A stretch of DNA of 64,000 nucleotides from Neomegalonema perideroedes DSM 15528 (GTDB taxonomy: Bacteria > Pseudomonadota > Alphaproteobacteria > Rhodobacterales > Rhodobacteraceae). Below are positions 34,101 through 43,922 of the stretch, one piece after another. The translations under genes were made by a program, and so were the position numbers. The notes below the pieces were generated by a model. The model was given only the letters and a program-made list of their open reading frames with translations. It searched no databases and had not been told where the DNA came from. Every line of letters starts with the position of its first letter. Within the stretch, counting starts at the first letter, position 1. The stretch spans positions 1-64,000 of the forward strand of contig NZ_KB893663.1 in assembly GCF_000374145.1 (NCBI RefSeq). Direction: 5' to 3'.

Positions 34101-34985
34101 TCACCCATAATGCACCTTGCGCTCGACATAGCGGAACTGGATCGCCGTCAGCAGGATCACCACCCCCATCAGGATCACCGACTGCGCCGCCGAAGAGCCC
34201 AGCTGCAGATTCACGAAGCCGTCGTTATAGACTTTATAAACAAGGGTTTCGGTGGCCTTGCCCGGCCCGCCCTGAGTCACCGCGTGGATCACGCCGAAGG
34301 TGTCGAAGAAGGCGTAGACCGTATTGACGACCAGCAGAAAGAAGGTCGTCGGGGCCAGAAGCGGAAAGACGATGGTCCAGAAGCGCTTAGGCCCGCTCGC
34401 GCCGTCGATGGCCGCCGCCTCGATCAAAGAGCGCGGTATGGCCTGAAGGCCCGCCACGAAGAAGAGGAAGTTATAGCTGATCTGCTTCCAGGCCGCCGCC
34501 GCGACCACGAGGCCCATGGCCTGCCCGTCTTTGAGCAGAGGATCCCAGGCCACGCCATTGGCGCGCAGCAGATAGGAGAAAGTCCCCATGGCCGGATTGA
34601 ACAAAAACAGCCAGAGCATCCCCGCGATGGCCGGGGCCACGGCGTAAGGCCAGATGAGCAGGGTGCGATAGATCCCCTTCCCCCGGACCACCTTCTCGGC
34701 CATCACCGCCAGAGGCAGCGCCAGAGCCAGAGCCAGAAAGGCCGTGGAGAGCGAAAACACCGCCGTCACCTTCACGGAGTTCAGATAATTCGGATCGGCC
34801 AGCACGCGCCGGAAATTGGCGAGGCCGACGAAGGTCGTCTGCAGGCCGAAGGGGTCTTCGCGCTGCATGGATTGCTTCAGCGCCTGACTCGCGGGCCAAT
34901 AGAAAAACACCGCCGTGATCGCCAATTGCGGCGCCAGCAGCAGATAAGGCAGGAGCTTATTCGGAAAGACGACCCGACCGGACAA
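34101..34985 (-). CDS. ugpA: sn-Glycerol-3-phosphate ABC importer permease
   Basis: A 294-residue MalF-type permease with six helices and EAA loop [20 protein letters not shown]. The start is TTG at 34985: no in-frame ATG is available before the first helix, and GGAGG lies 6 bases upstream, so the rare start is well supported. A 12-bp hairpin (35025-35052) separates it from ugpB, which would keep permease synthesis below that of the binding protein. Second gene of ugpBAEC. Confidence 0.93.
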   Translation of the reverse strand: MSGRVVFPNKLLPYLLLAPQLAITAVFFYWPASQALKQSMQREDPFGLQTTFVGLANFRRVLADPNYLNSVKVTAVFSLSTAFLALALALPLAVMAEKVVRGKGIYRTLLIWPYAVAPAIAGMLWLFLFNPAMGTFSYLLRANGVAWDPLLKDGQAMGLVVAAAAWKQISYNFLFFVAGLQAIPRSLIEAAAIDGASGPKRFWTIVFPLLAPTTFFLLVVNTVYAFFDTFGVIHAVTQGGPGKATETLVYKVYNDGFVNLQLGSSAAQSVILMGVVILLTAIQFRYVERKVHYG

Positions 34986-35024
34986 TGGCGGCCTCCGTTT
35001 CAGGCGCGTTCAGCGGAAGGCGAA

Positions 35025-35052
35025 GGCCTCCGCCCCTGAAGGGGCGAAGGCC
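35025..35052 (-). other. ugpB-ugpA intercistronic hairpin
   Basis: GGCCTcCGCCCC (35025-35036) pairs with GGGGCGaAGGCC (35041-35052) with one mismatch and a TGAA loop, just after the ugpB stop. No U-tract follows on the minus strand, so it probably stabilises ugpB mRNA or attenuates transcription into ugpAEC. Confidence 0.65.
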
Positions 35053-35072
35053 GCTTGCGCGCGGGCTCGGGC

Positions 35073-36383
35073 TTATTTGCCGAGCGCTTCCTGAAGGGCG
35101 GCGTTTCCGCGGGTCGCGGCGTTGTCGAGGGCCTGTTGGGCGCTCTGCTGACCAGCGAGCATCCGCTCGAACTCCTCGTTCTGGATGTCGCGCAGCTGCG
35201 GCAGATTCACCGCCCGCACGCCCTTGGAGTTCGCCGTGGGCGCCTTGCCCATCATCTGGAGGATCGGCGTCTCGCGGCCGGGGTTCTTCTCATAGAATCC
35301 GGAGGCCTTGGTGGCCTCATAGGCTTCGAGCGTCACCGGCAGATAGCCCGAGACCTGATGCAGACGCGATTGGATCTCGACCGTGGAGAGGAATTTGAAG
35401 AATTCCGCCACGCCCTTGTAATCGGCGTCTTCATGGCCCGCGAAGACCCAGAGGCTCGCGCCGCCGGGAATGGTGTTCTGAGGCGCGCCCTCGGCCTCGG
35501 GGTAATAGGGCAGCGAGCCCAGACCGTAATTCAGGCCCGAATTCACCACGTCGCCCAAGCCGCCCGAGGATTCGGTCAGGATGGAGCATTCGCCCGAAAT
35601 CAGCAGGGCCTTGGCCTCGGAGGTGCGGCCGCCGTAGCGGAAGACCTCTTCTTTCGCCAGATCGGCGAAGTTCTGGAAATGCTGCACATGGAGCGGCGAA
35701 TTAAAGGTCAGCTCGAAATCGGTCGAGGCGAGGCCGTTCTCTTCGGTGCCGTATTGCAGATTGTTCCAGGCCGAAAAATTCTCCAGCCCGATCCAGGTCA
35801 GCCAGGTGGAGGTCAGGCCGCAATTGGCGGCGCCGCTCGCCTTGATCTGACGGGCGGCCGCGAAGACCTCCGGCCAGGTCTTGGGCGGCTGCTCGGGATC
35901 GAGGCCCGCCGCCGCGAAATGATCCTTGTTGTAATAGAGGATCGGCGAGGAGGAGTTATAGGGGAAGGAGAGCATGGTGCCGTCCGGCTTCGAATAATAA
36001 GCCGTGATGCCCGAGAGATATTTGCTCTTGTCGAAGGTCTCGCCGCCATAGGCCAGCACCTCGGCCACCGGCTTGACGGCGCCCGCGGCGCCCATCATCA
36101 CGCCCGTGCCGACGTCGAAGACCTGCATGATATGCGGCGGCTGCTTGGCGCGGAAGGCCGCGATCCCGGCGTTCAGAGTCTCGGGATAGGTTCCCTTATA
36201 GCTCGGAACCACGCGATATTCGCTCTGGCCCTCGTTGAACTCCTTGGCGAGGGCCTCAACCACGTCGTTATTGGCGCCCGCCATGGCGTGCCACCAAGAA
36301 ATCTCCGTGACCGCGAGGGCCGGCGAGGCGGCCGAAAGCGCGGCGACAGCCGCGATCACGGCTGGAATTCCGCGAAACTTCAT
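35073..36383 (-). CDS. ugpB: sn-Glycerol-3-phosphate periplasmic binding protein
   Basis: A 436-residue periplasmic binding protein with a Sec signal peptide (about 1-24, ending ASPALA). The mature start VTEISWWHAMAGANNDVVEA and later GECSILTESSGG and PGGASLWVFAGH are typical of UgpB, which binds glycerol-3-phosphate with aromatic residues such as the WWH motif. It is the first gene of ugpBAEC. A Pho-box-like site and -10 motif lie 45-85 bases upstream, fitting induction under phosphate limitation. Confidence 0.94.
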   Translation of the reverse strand: MKFRGIPAVIAAVAALSAASPALAVTEISWWHAMAGANNDVVEALAKEFNEGQSEYRVVPSYKGTYPETLNAGIAAFRAKQPPHIMQVFDVGTGVMMGAAGAVKPVAEVLAYGGETFDKSKYLSGITAYYSKPDGTMLSFPYNSSSPILYYNKDHFAAAGLDPEQPPKTWPEVFAAARQIKASGAANCGLTSTWLTWIGLENFSAWNNLQYGTEENGLASTDFELTFNSPLHVQHFQNFADLAKEEVFRYGGRTSEAKALLISGECSILTESSGGLGDVVNSGLNYGLGSLPYYPEAEGAPQNTIPGGASLWVFAGHEDADYKGVAEFFKFLSTVEIQSRLHQVSGYLPVTLEAYEATKASGFYEKNPGRETPILQMMGKAPTANSKGVRAVNLPQLRDIQNEEFERMLAGQQSAQQALDNAATRGNAALQEALGK

Positions 36384-36427
36384 GGGTTTTCTCCCTGAGG
36401 GCCTGGCGGGACATCGCCGCTCGGCGT

Positions 36428-36468
36428 TTTATGGGCCGATCATGACAAGCGGATTACAGACCTGTCAA
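36428..36468 (-). promoter_or_regulatory. Pho-box-like promoter of ugpBAEC
   Basis: On the minus strand CTGTAAT-CCGC-TTGTCAT (36459 to 36442) is a pair of 7-base direct repeats with a 4-base spacer, each matching the PhoB half-site CTGTCAT at 6 of 7 positions. CATAAA (36433-36428) sits 8 bases downstream as a -10. A TTGACA (36468-36463) just upstream could provide a factor-independent -35 with CATGAT (36444-36439). Confidence 0.7.
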
Positions 36469-36471
36469 GAA

Positions 36472-36511
36472 AGGCGAGGCGCTTTTCCAAAAACGGGAAA
36501 GCGCCTCGCCT
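36472..36511 (-). terminator. Terminator of the oligopeptide ABC operon
   Basis: A 17-bp stem (AGGCGAGGC GCTTTTCC against GGGAAAGC GCCTCGCCT, one G-T pair) with a 6-base loop. Read on the minus strand it is followed by TTTCTTG. It lies 16 bases after the ATPase stop and just upstream of the ugpB promoter. Confidence 0.85.
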
Positions 36512-36526
36512 CGGCTTTCGCGGGCC

Positions 36527-38143
36527 TCAGGAGGAGGCCGGGGCGGTCTCCATGCTCCAGGCGAGAGCCGCGCCGATCAGGGTTTTGGTGTAGGGCTCCT
36601 GCGGGGCGTCGAAGATTTGATCCGTCGGCCCCTCCTCGACGATCTCGCCCGACTTCATCACCATGACGTAATCCGCGATGGCGCGGATCACCGCCAAATC
36701 ATGACTGATGAAGATATAGGAGAGGCCGTATTTCGTCTGGAGATCCCGCAGCAGCGCCAGAACCTGCCCCTGCACCGAGCGGTCCAGAGCGGAGGTCGGT
36801 TCGTCCAGCACCACCACCTTGGGCTTGAGGATCATCGCCCGCGCGATGGCGATGCGCTGACGCTGGCCGCCGGAGAATTCATGCGGATAACGATTGCGCA
36901 TGGAGGGATCCAACCCGACCTCGCGCAGAGCCTCCGAGGCGCGGCGGTCGCGTTCGGCTTTCGAGAGGGCGGGCTCATGGATCAACAAGCCCTCGGCGAT
37001 GGCCTCGCCCACCGTCAGGCGGGGCGAGAGCGAGCCATAGGGATCTTGGAACACCAGCTGAAGCTGACGGCGCAAAGGCCGCATGGCCGCCCGTCCCCGG
37101 CCTGAGAGGTCTTGCCCCTCGAAGCTGATCGCCCCCGTCGAGGGCAAGAGCCGCAGCAAGGCCCGCCCCAAGGTCGATTTCCCCGAGCCGGATTCCCCCA
37201 CCACGCCGATGGTCTGCCCCTGCTTCAGCCGCAAGGAGACCTGATTCACCGCCCGGAAGACCGCCCCTTTGCCGAAGAGCCCGCCTTGCGAACCAAACTC
37301 CACCGTGACCTTCTCGCCGTCCAATTCGATGGGGGCTTCAGGCGGCGGCGGCTCTTTGCGGCCGCGCGGCGTCGAATCGAGGAGCATCTTGGTGTAATCC
37401 TCGCGGGGGCGGGCGAAGATCTCCTCCGCGCTCCCCTGCTCCACCACGAGGCCCCGCCGCATGACCATCACGCGCTCGGCGAAATGGCGCACCACGCCGA
37501 GGTCATGGGTGATGAGCAGAATCGCCATGCCGAAGCGCTTTTGCAGATCCCGCAGCAGATCGAGGATCTGCGCCTGAATCGTCACGTCGAGCGCCGTGGT
37601 GGGTTCGTCGGCGATGAGGATCTCGGGTTCGTTGGCGAGGGCCATGGCGATCATCACGCGCTGACGCTGCCCGCCCGACATCTCATGCGGATAGCTGTCG
37701 ATGCGGCGCTCGGGCTCGGGGATGCCCACCAGCTTCAGCAACTCCAGCACCCGCGCGCGGGCTTGGGATTTGCTCAGGCCCTTATGATGGCGCAGAGGTT
37801 CGGCGATCTGCTCGCCCACCCGGTAAAGCGGATCGAGCGAAGTCATGGGCTCCTGAAAGATCATCGAGATCTTCGAGCCCCGGATCTTGTTCAGCGCCTT
37901 GATCCCGGCGCCGAGCATCTCCGTTCCGCGATATTTCGCCGAACCCGTCACGCGGCCGTTCTTCGCGAGAAGACCCATGACGGCCATCATGGTCTGGCTC
38001 TTGCCGGAGCCCGATTCCCCCACCACGGCGAGGGTCTCGCCGGGGCGGATCTCCAGATCGACGCCCTTCACCGCCTCGACGGCGCCGTCCGGGGTGTCGA
38101 AGCTCACGCGCAGATCGCGGATCGTCAACAGAGGTTCGGTCAT
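36527..38143 (-). CDS. Oligopeptide ABC importer, fused double ATPase (OppDF type)
   Basis: A 538-residue protein containing two complete ABC ATPases, equivalent to OppD and OppF joined, as in YejF or GsiA. Two Walker A motifs GESGSGKSQ and GESGSGKST, two signatures ([15 protein letters not shown] and [15 protein letters not shown]) and two Walker B segments ([23 protein letters not shown]) are seen. Each half ends in the oligopeptide-type C-terminal region. Last gene of the four-gene operon; the terminator at 36472 follows. Substrate class: di/oligopeptides, by homology. Confidence 0.92.
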   Translation of the reverse strand: MTEPLLTIRDLRVSFDTPDGAVEAVKGVDLEIRPGETLAVVGESGSGKSQTMMAVMGLLAKNGRVTGSAKYRGTEMLGAGIKALNKIRGSKISMIFQEPMTSLDPLYRVGEQIAEPLRHHKGLSKSQARARVLELLKLVGIPEPERRIDSYPHEMSGGQRQRVMIAMALANEPEILIADEPTTALDVTIQAQILDLLRDLQKRFGMAILLITHDLGVVRHFAERVMVMRRGLVVEQGSAEEIFARPREDYTKMLLDSTPRGRKEPPPPEAPIELDGEKVTVEFGSQGGLFGKGAVFRAVNQVSLRLKQGQTIGVVGESGSGKSTLGRALLRLLPSTGAISFEGQDLSGRGRAAMRPLRRQLQLVFQDPYGSLSPRLTVGEAIAEGLLIHEPALSKAERDRRASEALREVGLDPSMRNRYPHEFSGGQRQRIAIARAMILKPKVVVLDEPTSALDRSVQGQVLALLRDLQTKYGLSYIFISHDLAVIRAIADYVMVMKSGEIVEEGPTDQIFDAPQEPYTKTLIGAALAWSMETAPASS

Positions 38144-38144
38144 G

Positions 38145-39317
38145 TCAGCGATCCTTCGGGTCGAAGGCGTCGCGCAGCCCGTCGCCGATGAAGTTCAGGG
38201 CGAAAAGCGTCACGACGAAGAAGATGGAGGGGTAAATCAGCAGCCAAGGCGCCGAGCGCATATTCGCCGCGCCGTCGGAGATCAAAGCGCCCCAGCTCGT
38301 CAGCGGCGCCTGAACGCCGAGGCCGAGGAAGGAGAGGAAGCTCTCCAGCAGGATCACCTTGGGCACCACCAGAGTCACGAAGACGATCACCGGCCCGATG
38401 ACGTTCGGGATGATGTGGCGGCGGATGATCTGCCAATCCGTCAGGCCGAGGGCCTCCGCCGCGCCGACGAACTCCCGGCGCTTCAGCGCGAGGGTCTGGC
38501 CGCGCACGATGCGCGCCATGTCCAGCCATTCGATGGCGCCGATGGCGAGGAAGATCAGAATGAAGCTGCGGCCGAAGAAGACCACCAGCACCACCACCAG
38601 AAAGACGAAAGGCAGCGAATACAAGATCTCCACGAGGCGCATCATGATGTTGTCGACGCGCCCGCCCATATAGCCCGAGACCGCGCCGTAAAGCACGCCC
38701 ACCGCCAGAGAGACCAGACTCGCCAAAAGCCCCACCGCCAGAGAAATCTGGCCGCCGAGCATGATCCTCGCCATGAGGTCGCGCCCATTGGAGTCGGTGC
38801 CCATCAGGAAGGTCTCTTGAGTCACGCCGCCGGTCAGCGTCATGCGCCGCCCTTCGTCCTCATGAGCCTGAAGCTCCGCGCCGGAGAAGACGTCCGAGCG
38901 GTCGAAAAGCCGCGACAGACGCGCGTCCATCGGATTGGGCGAGGTCAGAACCGCCGTGAAGCGCCCATCCTCGACCTCGAAGCTCTCCAGAGCCACCCGC
39001 CCGCGCACCGCCAAAGTATTCGCGGCGGCGCGCAAGGTGTCTTCGTCGGGGCGGGGATGGATCGAGGGCGGAGTCTCGACATAGCTGCGATAAACGTCGT
39101 CATAGCTATGGCTGATGAGATGCGGCCCGACGAAGGAGAAGAGCGCCACCAGAATCAGCGTCAGGCAGCCGAGCATGGCCGCCTTGTTCTTGCGGAAGCG
39201 CAGCCAGGCGAGCTGTCCGAGGCTGCGGCTGACCGCCTCCGGCTCAGGGAGGGGCAGACCTGCGCCGGGGCCGGGATTGGGCGCCGGGGTCGTCTTGGTC
39301 GAAAAGGCGTCAGTCAT
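38145..39317 (-). CDS. Oligopeptide ABC importer permease (OppC type)
   Basis: A 390-residue permease of the DppC/OppC family. The N-terminal region [20 protein letters not shown] is the OppC_N signature before the first helix. A periplasmic insertion (about 85-180) precedes [15 protein letters not shown], the conserved family motif. The EAA loop is [20 protein letters not shown]. It overlaps the OppB-type gene by 8 bases and ends 1 base before the ATPase start codon, so the operon is tightly coupled. Confidence 0.93.
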   Translation of the reverse strand: MTDAFSTKTTPAPNPGPGAGLPLPEPEAVSRSLGQLAWLRFRKNKAAMLGCLTLILVALFSFVGPHLISHSYDDVYRSYVETPPSIHPRPDEDTLRAAANTLAVRGRVALESFEVEDGRFTAVLTSPNPMDARLSRLFDRSDVFSGAELQAHEDEGRRMTLTGGVTQETFLMGTDSNGRDLMARIMLGGQISLAVGLLASLVSLAVGVLYGAVSGYMGGRVDNIMMRLVEILYSLPFVFLVVVLVVFFGRSFILIFLAIGAIEWLDMARIVRGQTLALKRREFVGAAEALGLTDWQIIRRHIIPNVIGPVIVFVTLVVPKVILLESFLSFLGLGVQAPLTSWGALISDGAANMRSAPWLLIYPSIFFVVTLFALNFIGDGLRDAFDPKDR

Positions 39318-40233
39318 GGCGAACCCTCGGATCCAGCAGGCCGTAGATCACATCCACGATCAGATTGAAGACGATCACGAAGACCGCGACGAGGACCACC
39401 GTCCCCATCACCACCGTGTAGTCGCGGGCGAGGGCGCCATGGACGAAGTAGCGTCCGACGCCCGGAATGGCGAAGATGGTCTCCACCACCGCCGAGCCCG
39501 TCAGCAGGCCCGCCGCGCAGGGGGCGAGATAGGAGACCACCGGCAGCATCGCGCCGCGCATGGCGTGAGTCCCCACCACGCTGCGGGCCGGAAGCCCATA
39601 AGCGCGGGCGGTGCGGATATGGTCGGCGCTCATGGCCTCGATCATGGCGCCGCGCGTCAGGCGCGCGAAGACCGCCAGTTGCGGCAAGGCCAAGGTGATC
39701 ACCGGCAAGACGAGATCCCGGAAAGAGCCCGTCCCCCAGCCTCCCGCGCTGGCCCATGAGAGCATGATGGCGAAGATCAGCGTCAGCACCGGGCCGATGA
39801 CGAAGTTCGGAATGGTCACGCCCGCCGTGGCGAAGGACATGACGGCGAAATCCGTCGGCTTATTCTGGCGCAAAGCCGCGAGCAGCCCCGCCGAAACGCC
39901 GCCGACCAAAGCCAGAAGCAACGCCAGTCCGCCGAGACGGATGGAGTAGCTCAGGCCCTCGCTCAGCAGATTGGCGACGCTGCGGTCGCGATAGATGTAG
40001 CTCGGGCCGAGGTCGCCGCGCGCGACGTTGCCCATATAGATCAGATATTGCCTCCAGATCGGCTGATCGAAGCCGTAGGTCTTATTGAGGTTCTCCATGA
40101 TCTGCGGCGGCAGGGGGCGTTCGAGGTTGAACGGCCCGCCCGGCGCGAGGCGCATCAGAAAGAACGACAAAGTGACGATGATCAGAAGCGTGGGTATGGC
40201 GCTGCCGAGGCGCCTGAGCACGAAGCTCAGCAT
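39310..40233 (-). CDS. Oligopeptide ABC importer permease (OppB type)
   Basis: A 307-residue permease with the OppB/DppB N-terminal motif (LRRLGSAIPTLLIIVTLSF), the DLGPSYIYRDRSVANLL segment and the EAA loop ARAYGLPARSVVGTHAMRGA. Six membrane helices are expected. It is separated from its binding-protein gene by 358 bases that hold a degenerate copy of the dispersed repeat, unlike the overlapping spacing of the rest of the operon. The peptide specificity is unknown. Confidence 0.93.
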   Translation of the reverse strand: MLSFVLRRLGSAIPTLLIIVTLSFFLMRLAPGGPFNLERPLPPQIMENLNKTYGFDQPIWRQYLIYMGNVARGDLGPSYIYRDRSVANLLSEGLSYSIRLGGLALLLALVGGVSAGLLAALRQNKPTDFAVMSFATAGVTIPNFVIGPVLTLIFAIMLSWASAGGWGTGSFRDLVLPVITLALPQLAVFARLTRGAMIEAMSADHIRTARAYGLPARSVVGTHAMRGAMLPVVSYLAPCAAGLLTGSAVVETIFAIPGVGRYFVHGALARDYTVVMGTVVLVAVFVIVFNLIVDVIYGLLDPRVRHD

Positions 40234-40591
40234 GGACTCCCCCTAGCGCGCCTCCGGGGGCCGCGGCGCCCTCCTCCGGGCGGGAGTCCGGGCGCGGCGG
40301 AAGCGGGAGGCGCCGTCCGGCCGGGAGGACGCCGCGCGTCTCCGGGCCTTGCGCGCGGCCTTCCGGGAGGCTCAGAGCCGCCGGAGGCCCGCAGAAAAGC
40401 GGAGCGCGGGAGAAGACGTCCCCCGCCCCGCCCTGAGCGTTCTCCAGCGGAGCCGGACCGGCTTCGCCTCGTGAAAACGCGCAGATCGGGAAGAGGGAGC
40501 GCCGGAACGATCCAGCCGGATCGGAAAGCGCTCCAAGCGGAACGCGGCGCGCCGCTCCCCGCGAAAGGGAGGACGCGCCGCGCGGGAGGCT
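40234..40591. other. 358-bp spacer between OppA- and OppB-type genes
   Basis: No gene is seen. The stretch is very GC rich and holds the degenerate dispersed repeat at 40435-40535. The position, directly after the binding-protein stop on the transcribed strand, suggests that it tunes readthrough from the binding-protein gene into the permease genes. A separate promoter for the permease genes is possible but not visible. Confidence 0.5.
40435..40535 (+). repeat. Dispersed two-hairpin repeat, degenerate copy 4
   Basis: GAGCGTTCTCCAGCGGAGCC at the left and GATCGGAAAGCGCTCCAA at the right match the other copies, with the hairpin GGAGCCGGACCGGCTTCGCC in the left half. The middle GAGCG motif and terminal TAG are altered. 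It lies 57 bases beyond the OppA-type stop codon on the transcribed side. Confidence 0.7.
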
Positions 40592-42199
40592 TCAGTCCAC
40601 GCTCATGAAGCGGCTGGGGTGCTCGTTGTTGACGTTGTCCTCGAAGCCCTTCACGCGGGCCGAAAGGCCCCAGAGCTCGGCCTTATGCAGCAGCGGCGCG
40701 ATGGGCTGGTCGCGCATCAGCAGAGTCTCGGCCTCATGCAGAATCTCGTAGCGCTTTTCATGGTCGAGTTCGTCATAGGAGGCGGCGATCAGAGCGTCAT
40801 ATTCCGGATTGCTGTATTTGCCGTAGTTGAAGCTCGGATTGCCGGTGATGGTCAGAGTCAGGAAGTTCTCGGGATCGCCGTAATCGGCCACCCAGCCCGC
40901 GCGGGCCACCTGAAAGGCGCCGCCCTCCTGAAGATAGGCGTAATGCGAGGTCACGTCCTGATTGGACATGGTGACGTTGAAGCCGAAGACCGTCTTCCAC
41001 ATGTCGGCGATGGCGGTGGCCACGCGCTCATGATTGGGGTTGGTGTTGTAGCGGATGGTGATGTCGAGCGGCTTGGCGCCCTCGCCGTATCCGGCCTCCT
41101 TCATCAGCTCGACGGCCTGATCCTCGCGGTCGAATTGCGAAAGCTCGGCGAAATCGGCCTGACCGGGCTTATAGCCCGCCATCGGAGGGCTGAAGGCGTA
41201 GGTCGGCAGCGAGGCCCCGAGGAAGATCTCCTGCGCGAGGAAGTCGCGGTCGATGGCCATGGAGAGCGCCCGGCGCACGCGGGCGTCGTTGAAGGGCTCG
41301 GCGCGATTGTCGAAGACGTAATATTCGGTGTTCAGCGCGGGCGTGGCGCGGATGCGGTCGCCATGGGCGGCGCGCAGGCGCTCCAGATCATTGGCCGAGA
41401 AGTTATAGATCATGTCCAGCTCGCCCGCCTCGAAGCGGCGGACGGCGGCGGCCTGATCCTCGACGGGATAGAAGACCACCTTGTCGAGCTTCACCTCCGC
41501 GGCGTCCCAGTAATTGGGATTCTTGGCGGCGGTCAGGCTGTCGTTGGGAACATGGGCCTCCAGCATGAAGGGGCCGTTCGAGATGAAGTTGCCCGGACGA
41601 TTCCACGCGGCGCCGTCCTTCTCGATATTGCCGCGATGGACCGGAAGGCCGGTCGAATGGGTCAGCAATTCGAGGAAATAAGGCGTCGGGCGCTCCAGCG
41701 TGACCTCGAAGCTCTTCTCGCCCGCGGCGCGCACGCCCAGCTCCTCCGGCGGCAGAGAGCCGTCGTTCACCGCTTTGGCGTTTTTGATCACATGCAGGAT
41801 ATTGGCGTATTTCGAGGCCGTGGCCGGATCCTGAAGGCGGCGGAAGCTATAGACGAAATCCTCGGCGGTCACCGGATCGCCGTTGGACCATTTGGCGGAG
41901 TCGCGGATCTTGAAGGTGTAGACGGTTCCGTCCTCGGAGATCTCCCAGCTTTCCGCCGCGCCGGGCACGGCCTCGCCCGCCGCGTTGAAGGTGGTCAGGC
42001 CCTCGAAGAGATCCTTGAGGATGAAGCTCTCGACGTTGATCGAGATTTGCGCCGGGTCCAGCGAATTGGGCTCGCCCGGATTGCCGCGATGGAGCACGGC
42101 CTCCGCCAGCGCGGGCGAGGCGCCCGCCATCAGCGCGCCGAAGATCAGCGCCGTCCGAAAGCTCTTCTGAAAACCGCCCATGCGAAATCCGATCGTCAT
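40592..42199 (-). CDS. Oligopeptide periplasmic binding protein (OppA type)
   Basis: A 535-residue cluster C solute-binding protein with a signal peptide ending at ASPALAEA (about residue 33). SLDPAQISINVESFILKDLF and AKWSNGDPVTAEDFVYSFRR are the SBP_bac_5 signatures near the peptide cleft; FNDARVRRALSMAIDRDFL is also conserved. The length and the VTAEDFVYSFRR form match OppA/MppA more than DppA, so tri- to pentapeptides are plausible ligands. First gene of the operon. GGGGAG lies 9 bases before the ATG. Confidence 0.93.
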   Translation of the reverse strand: MTIGFRMGGFQKSFRTALIFGALMAGASPALAEAVLHRGNPGEPNSLDPAQISINVESFILKDLFEGLTTFNAAGEAVPGAAESWEISEDGTVYTFKIRDSAKWSNGDPVTAEDFVYSFRRLQDPATASKYANILHVIKNAKAVNDGSLPPEELGVRAAGEKSFEVTLERPTPYFLELLTHSTGLPVHRGNIEKDGAAWNRPGNFISNGPFMLEAHVPNDSLTAAKNPNYWDAAEVKLDKVVFYPVEDQAAAVRRFEAGELDMIYNFSANDLERLRAAHGDRIRATPALNTEYYVFDNRAEPFNDARVRRALSMAIDRDFLAQEIFLGASLPTYAFSPPMAGYKPGQADFAELSQFDREDQAVELMKEAGYGEGAKPLDITIRYNTNPNHERVATAIADMWKTVFGFNVTMSNQDVTSHYAYLQEGGAFQVARAGWVADYGDPENFLTLTITGNPSFNYGKYSNPEYDALIAASYDELDHEKRYEILHEAETLLMRDQPIAPLLHKAELWGLSARVKGFEDNVNNEHPSRFMSVD

Positions 42200-42321
42200 G
42201 TTTCATTCTCCCCGAAGCCTGAGGGCGCGCCGCATCGCTTATGCGCTCCGCCTATATCCCTCCAGAGAGACGCAAATCGCGCAAAGGCGCAAGCCCCTTC
42301 ACGAACCCGGCGAGGCGCGGC

Positions 42322-43098
42322 TCAGCCCGTCATGGCGACTCCGCCGTCGACCGCCAGAGCCTGCCCCGTGGTCATCCGGCTGAGCTCCGAGGCGAGGAAA
42401 AGCACGGGTCCGGCGACGTCGGCGGGGGCGAGGGTCTCTTTGAGGCATTGGCGCTCGACATGGGACGCCAGCCCCTCGGGCGTGACCCAGAGGCGCTTTT
42501 GCTTCTCGGTCAGCACCCAGCCGGGAACCACGGCGTTGACGCGGATTCCCGAGGGGCCGAACTCCCGCGCGAGGCTGCGCGTCAGGGCCACGATGGCCGC
42601 GTTGGCCGCCGTATAGGAGGGGAAGGACTCCAGACCCATGAGATAGCTCAGGGAGGAGAAATTGACGATCACGCCCCGCCCCGCCGTCCGCATCCCCGGC
42701 AGGACCGCCTGAGCCGCGAAGAAATAGGACTTCAGATTGATCGCCTGATTGGCGTCCCAATAGGCTTCGGTCACCTCAAGGGTCTTATGGCGGTCGTCGT
42801 CGGCGGCGTTGTTGACGAGGACGCCGATGGGGCCATGGGCCTCGGCGGCTTGGGCGAAGGCGGCGCGCAGAGACTCCACGTCGGTCAGATCGCAGGGAAG
42901 ATGCAGAGGCCGCGCGCCCGTGCGGCGCTCCATCTCGTCGCAGAAGGCGGAGGCGTCGGAGCGCTGGACGAAGGCCGTCCTGGCGCCTTGCCGCAAAAAG
43001 GCCTCGGTCAGCGCCGCCCCGATCCCCGAGCCGCCGCCGGTGATCATCACGGAAGCGCCCGCGAATTCGGGGAATTTCGGAAAATCCGCGATCTCCAT
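42322..43098 (-). CDS. Short-chain dehydrogenase/reductase with altered catalytic Lys
   Basis: A 258-residue SDR. The cofactor motif TGGGSGIG (20-27), NNAA (about 96-99) and the catalytic Ser region VNFSSLSY are normal. The active site reads YTAAN (Tyr162, Asn166): the Lys of the usual YxxxK is encoded as AAC, Asn. The rest, including VPGWVLTEKQKRLWVTPEG, is most like sugar or polyol dehydrogenases of the galactose-dehydrogenase-like branch. Activity may be changed or lost, or the subgroup may tolerate Asn. It is a single gene between the OppA-type and rhomboid genes. The substrate is unknown. Confidence 0.85.
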   Translation of the reverse strand: MEIADFPKFPEFAGASVMITGGGSGIGAALTEAFLRQGARTAFVQRSDASAFCDEMERRTGARPLHLPCDLTDVESLRAAFAQAAEAHGPIGVLVNNAADDDRHKTLEVTEAYWDANQAINLKSYFFAAQAVLPGMRTAGRGVIVNFSSLSYLMGLESFPSYTAANAAIVALTRSLAREFGPSGIRVNAVVPGWVLTEKQKRLWVTPEGLASHVERQCLKETLAPADVAGPVLFLASELSRMTTGQALAVDGGVAMTG

Positions 43099-43275
43099 CC
43101 TGATCTTCTCCCTGAGCGGCCCTGATCCCCGGGCCTTCCGCCCGCTTGCGGCGCGGGCTCGCGCGGCGGAGTCTCCGCCGCGTCTCCCCGCCCTGTCAAT
43201 CGTGAAGGGCCGCCGCTTCCGTTCGGCCCCGGCGCGCGCTATCTTTCGCAGGTTGTGAAATCAGGAGGAATCCCC

Positions 43276-43899
43276 ATGTCCGACGGCGTCCGCTCCCGCG
43301 CCTCCCTCGCAGGCGAGGGCTCTTTGCGCGAGAAATTCGGCGCTTTGACGCCGGTGATCGTGCTGCTCAGCGCGATTTGGGCGCTTCAGATCCTGAACTG
43401 GATGCTCGGCTATCGGCTCAACGACTGGTTCGGGCTGGAGCCGCGCGATTTCGGCGGGCTGCTGGGAATCTTCGGCTCGCCCTTCCTCCACGCCAATTTC
43501 ACCCACGCCGTCAGCAACACCATTCCGCTGGCGGTTCTGGGCGGGCTGGCCGCCGTCACGGCGCGGCGCGAATTCCCCATCGCCACCTTCATCATCGTGG
43601 TTTTGGGCGGATTGCTCACTTGGATCTTCGCCCGAGGCGGAAGCGGCCTGACGGTCTACGTCCATGTCGGGGCGAGCGGGCTGATCTTCGGCTATTTCGG
43701 CTTTCTGATCGCCTATGGCTGGTTCGAGCGCCGGGCTTTGCCGGTGGTGGGCGCTCTGGCGGCCATCGTGTTCTACGGCGGCCTGATCTGGGGCGTCCTG
43801 CCGACGGATCAGCGGGTGTCGTGGGAGGCCCATCTCTTCGGCTTCCTCGCCGGGATCGCCGCCGCCTACGCCGTGCGGACGAAGCGCCTCCCCGCTTAA
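43276..43899 (+). CDS. Rhomboid-family intramembrane serine protease
   Basis: A 207-residue membrane protein with six hydrophobic segments. The rhomboid dyad is present: Ser134 in HVGASGLIFGY and His186 in WEAHLFGFLAG, with HANFTHAVSNT (about 72-82) on the oxyanion side. It is expected to cleave membrane proteins within the bilayer; the substrate is unknown. ATG 43276 follows AGGAGG by 7 bases. Convergent with the TRIC gene, with AACCGGGGGGCTTA duplicated in the 23-base gap. Confidence 0.88.
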   Translation: MSDGVRSRASLAGEGSLREKFGALTPVIVLLSAIWALQILNWMLGYRLNDWFGLEPRDFGGLLGIFGSPFLHANFTHAVSNTIPLAVLGGLAAVTARREFPIATFIIVVLGGLLTWIFARGGSGLTVYVHVGASGLIFGYFGFLIAYGWFERRALPVVGALAAIVFYGGLIWGVLPTDQRVSWEAHLFGFLAGIAAAYAVRTKRLPA

Positions 43900-43922
43900 C
43901 CGGGGGGCTTAAACCGGGGGGC

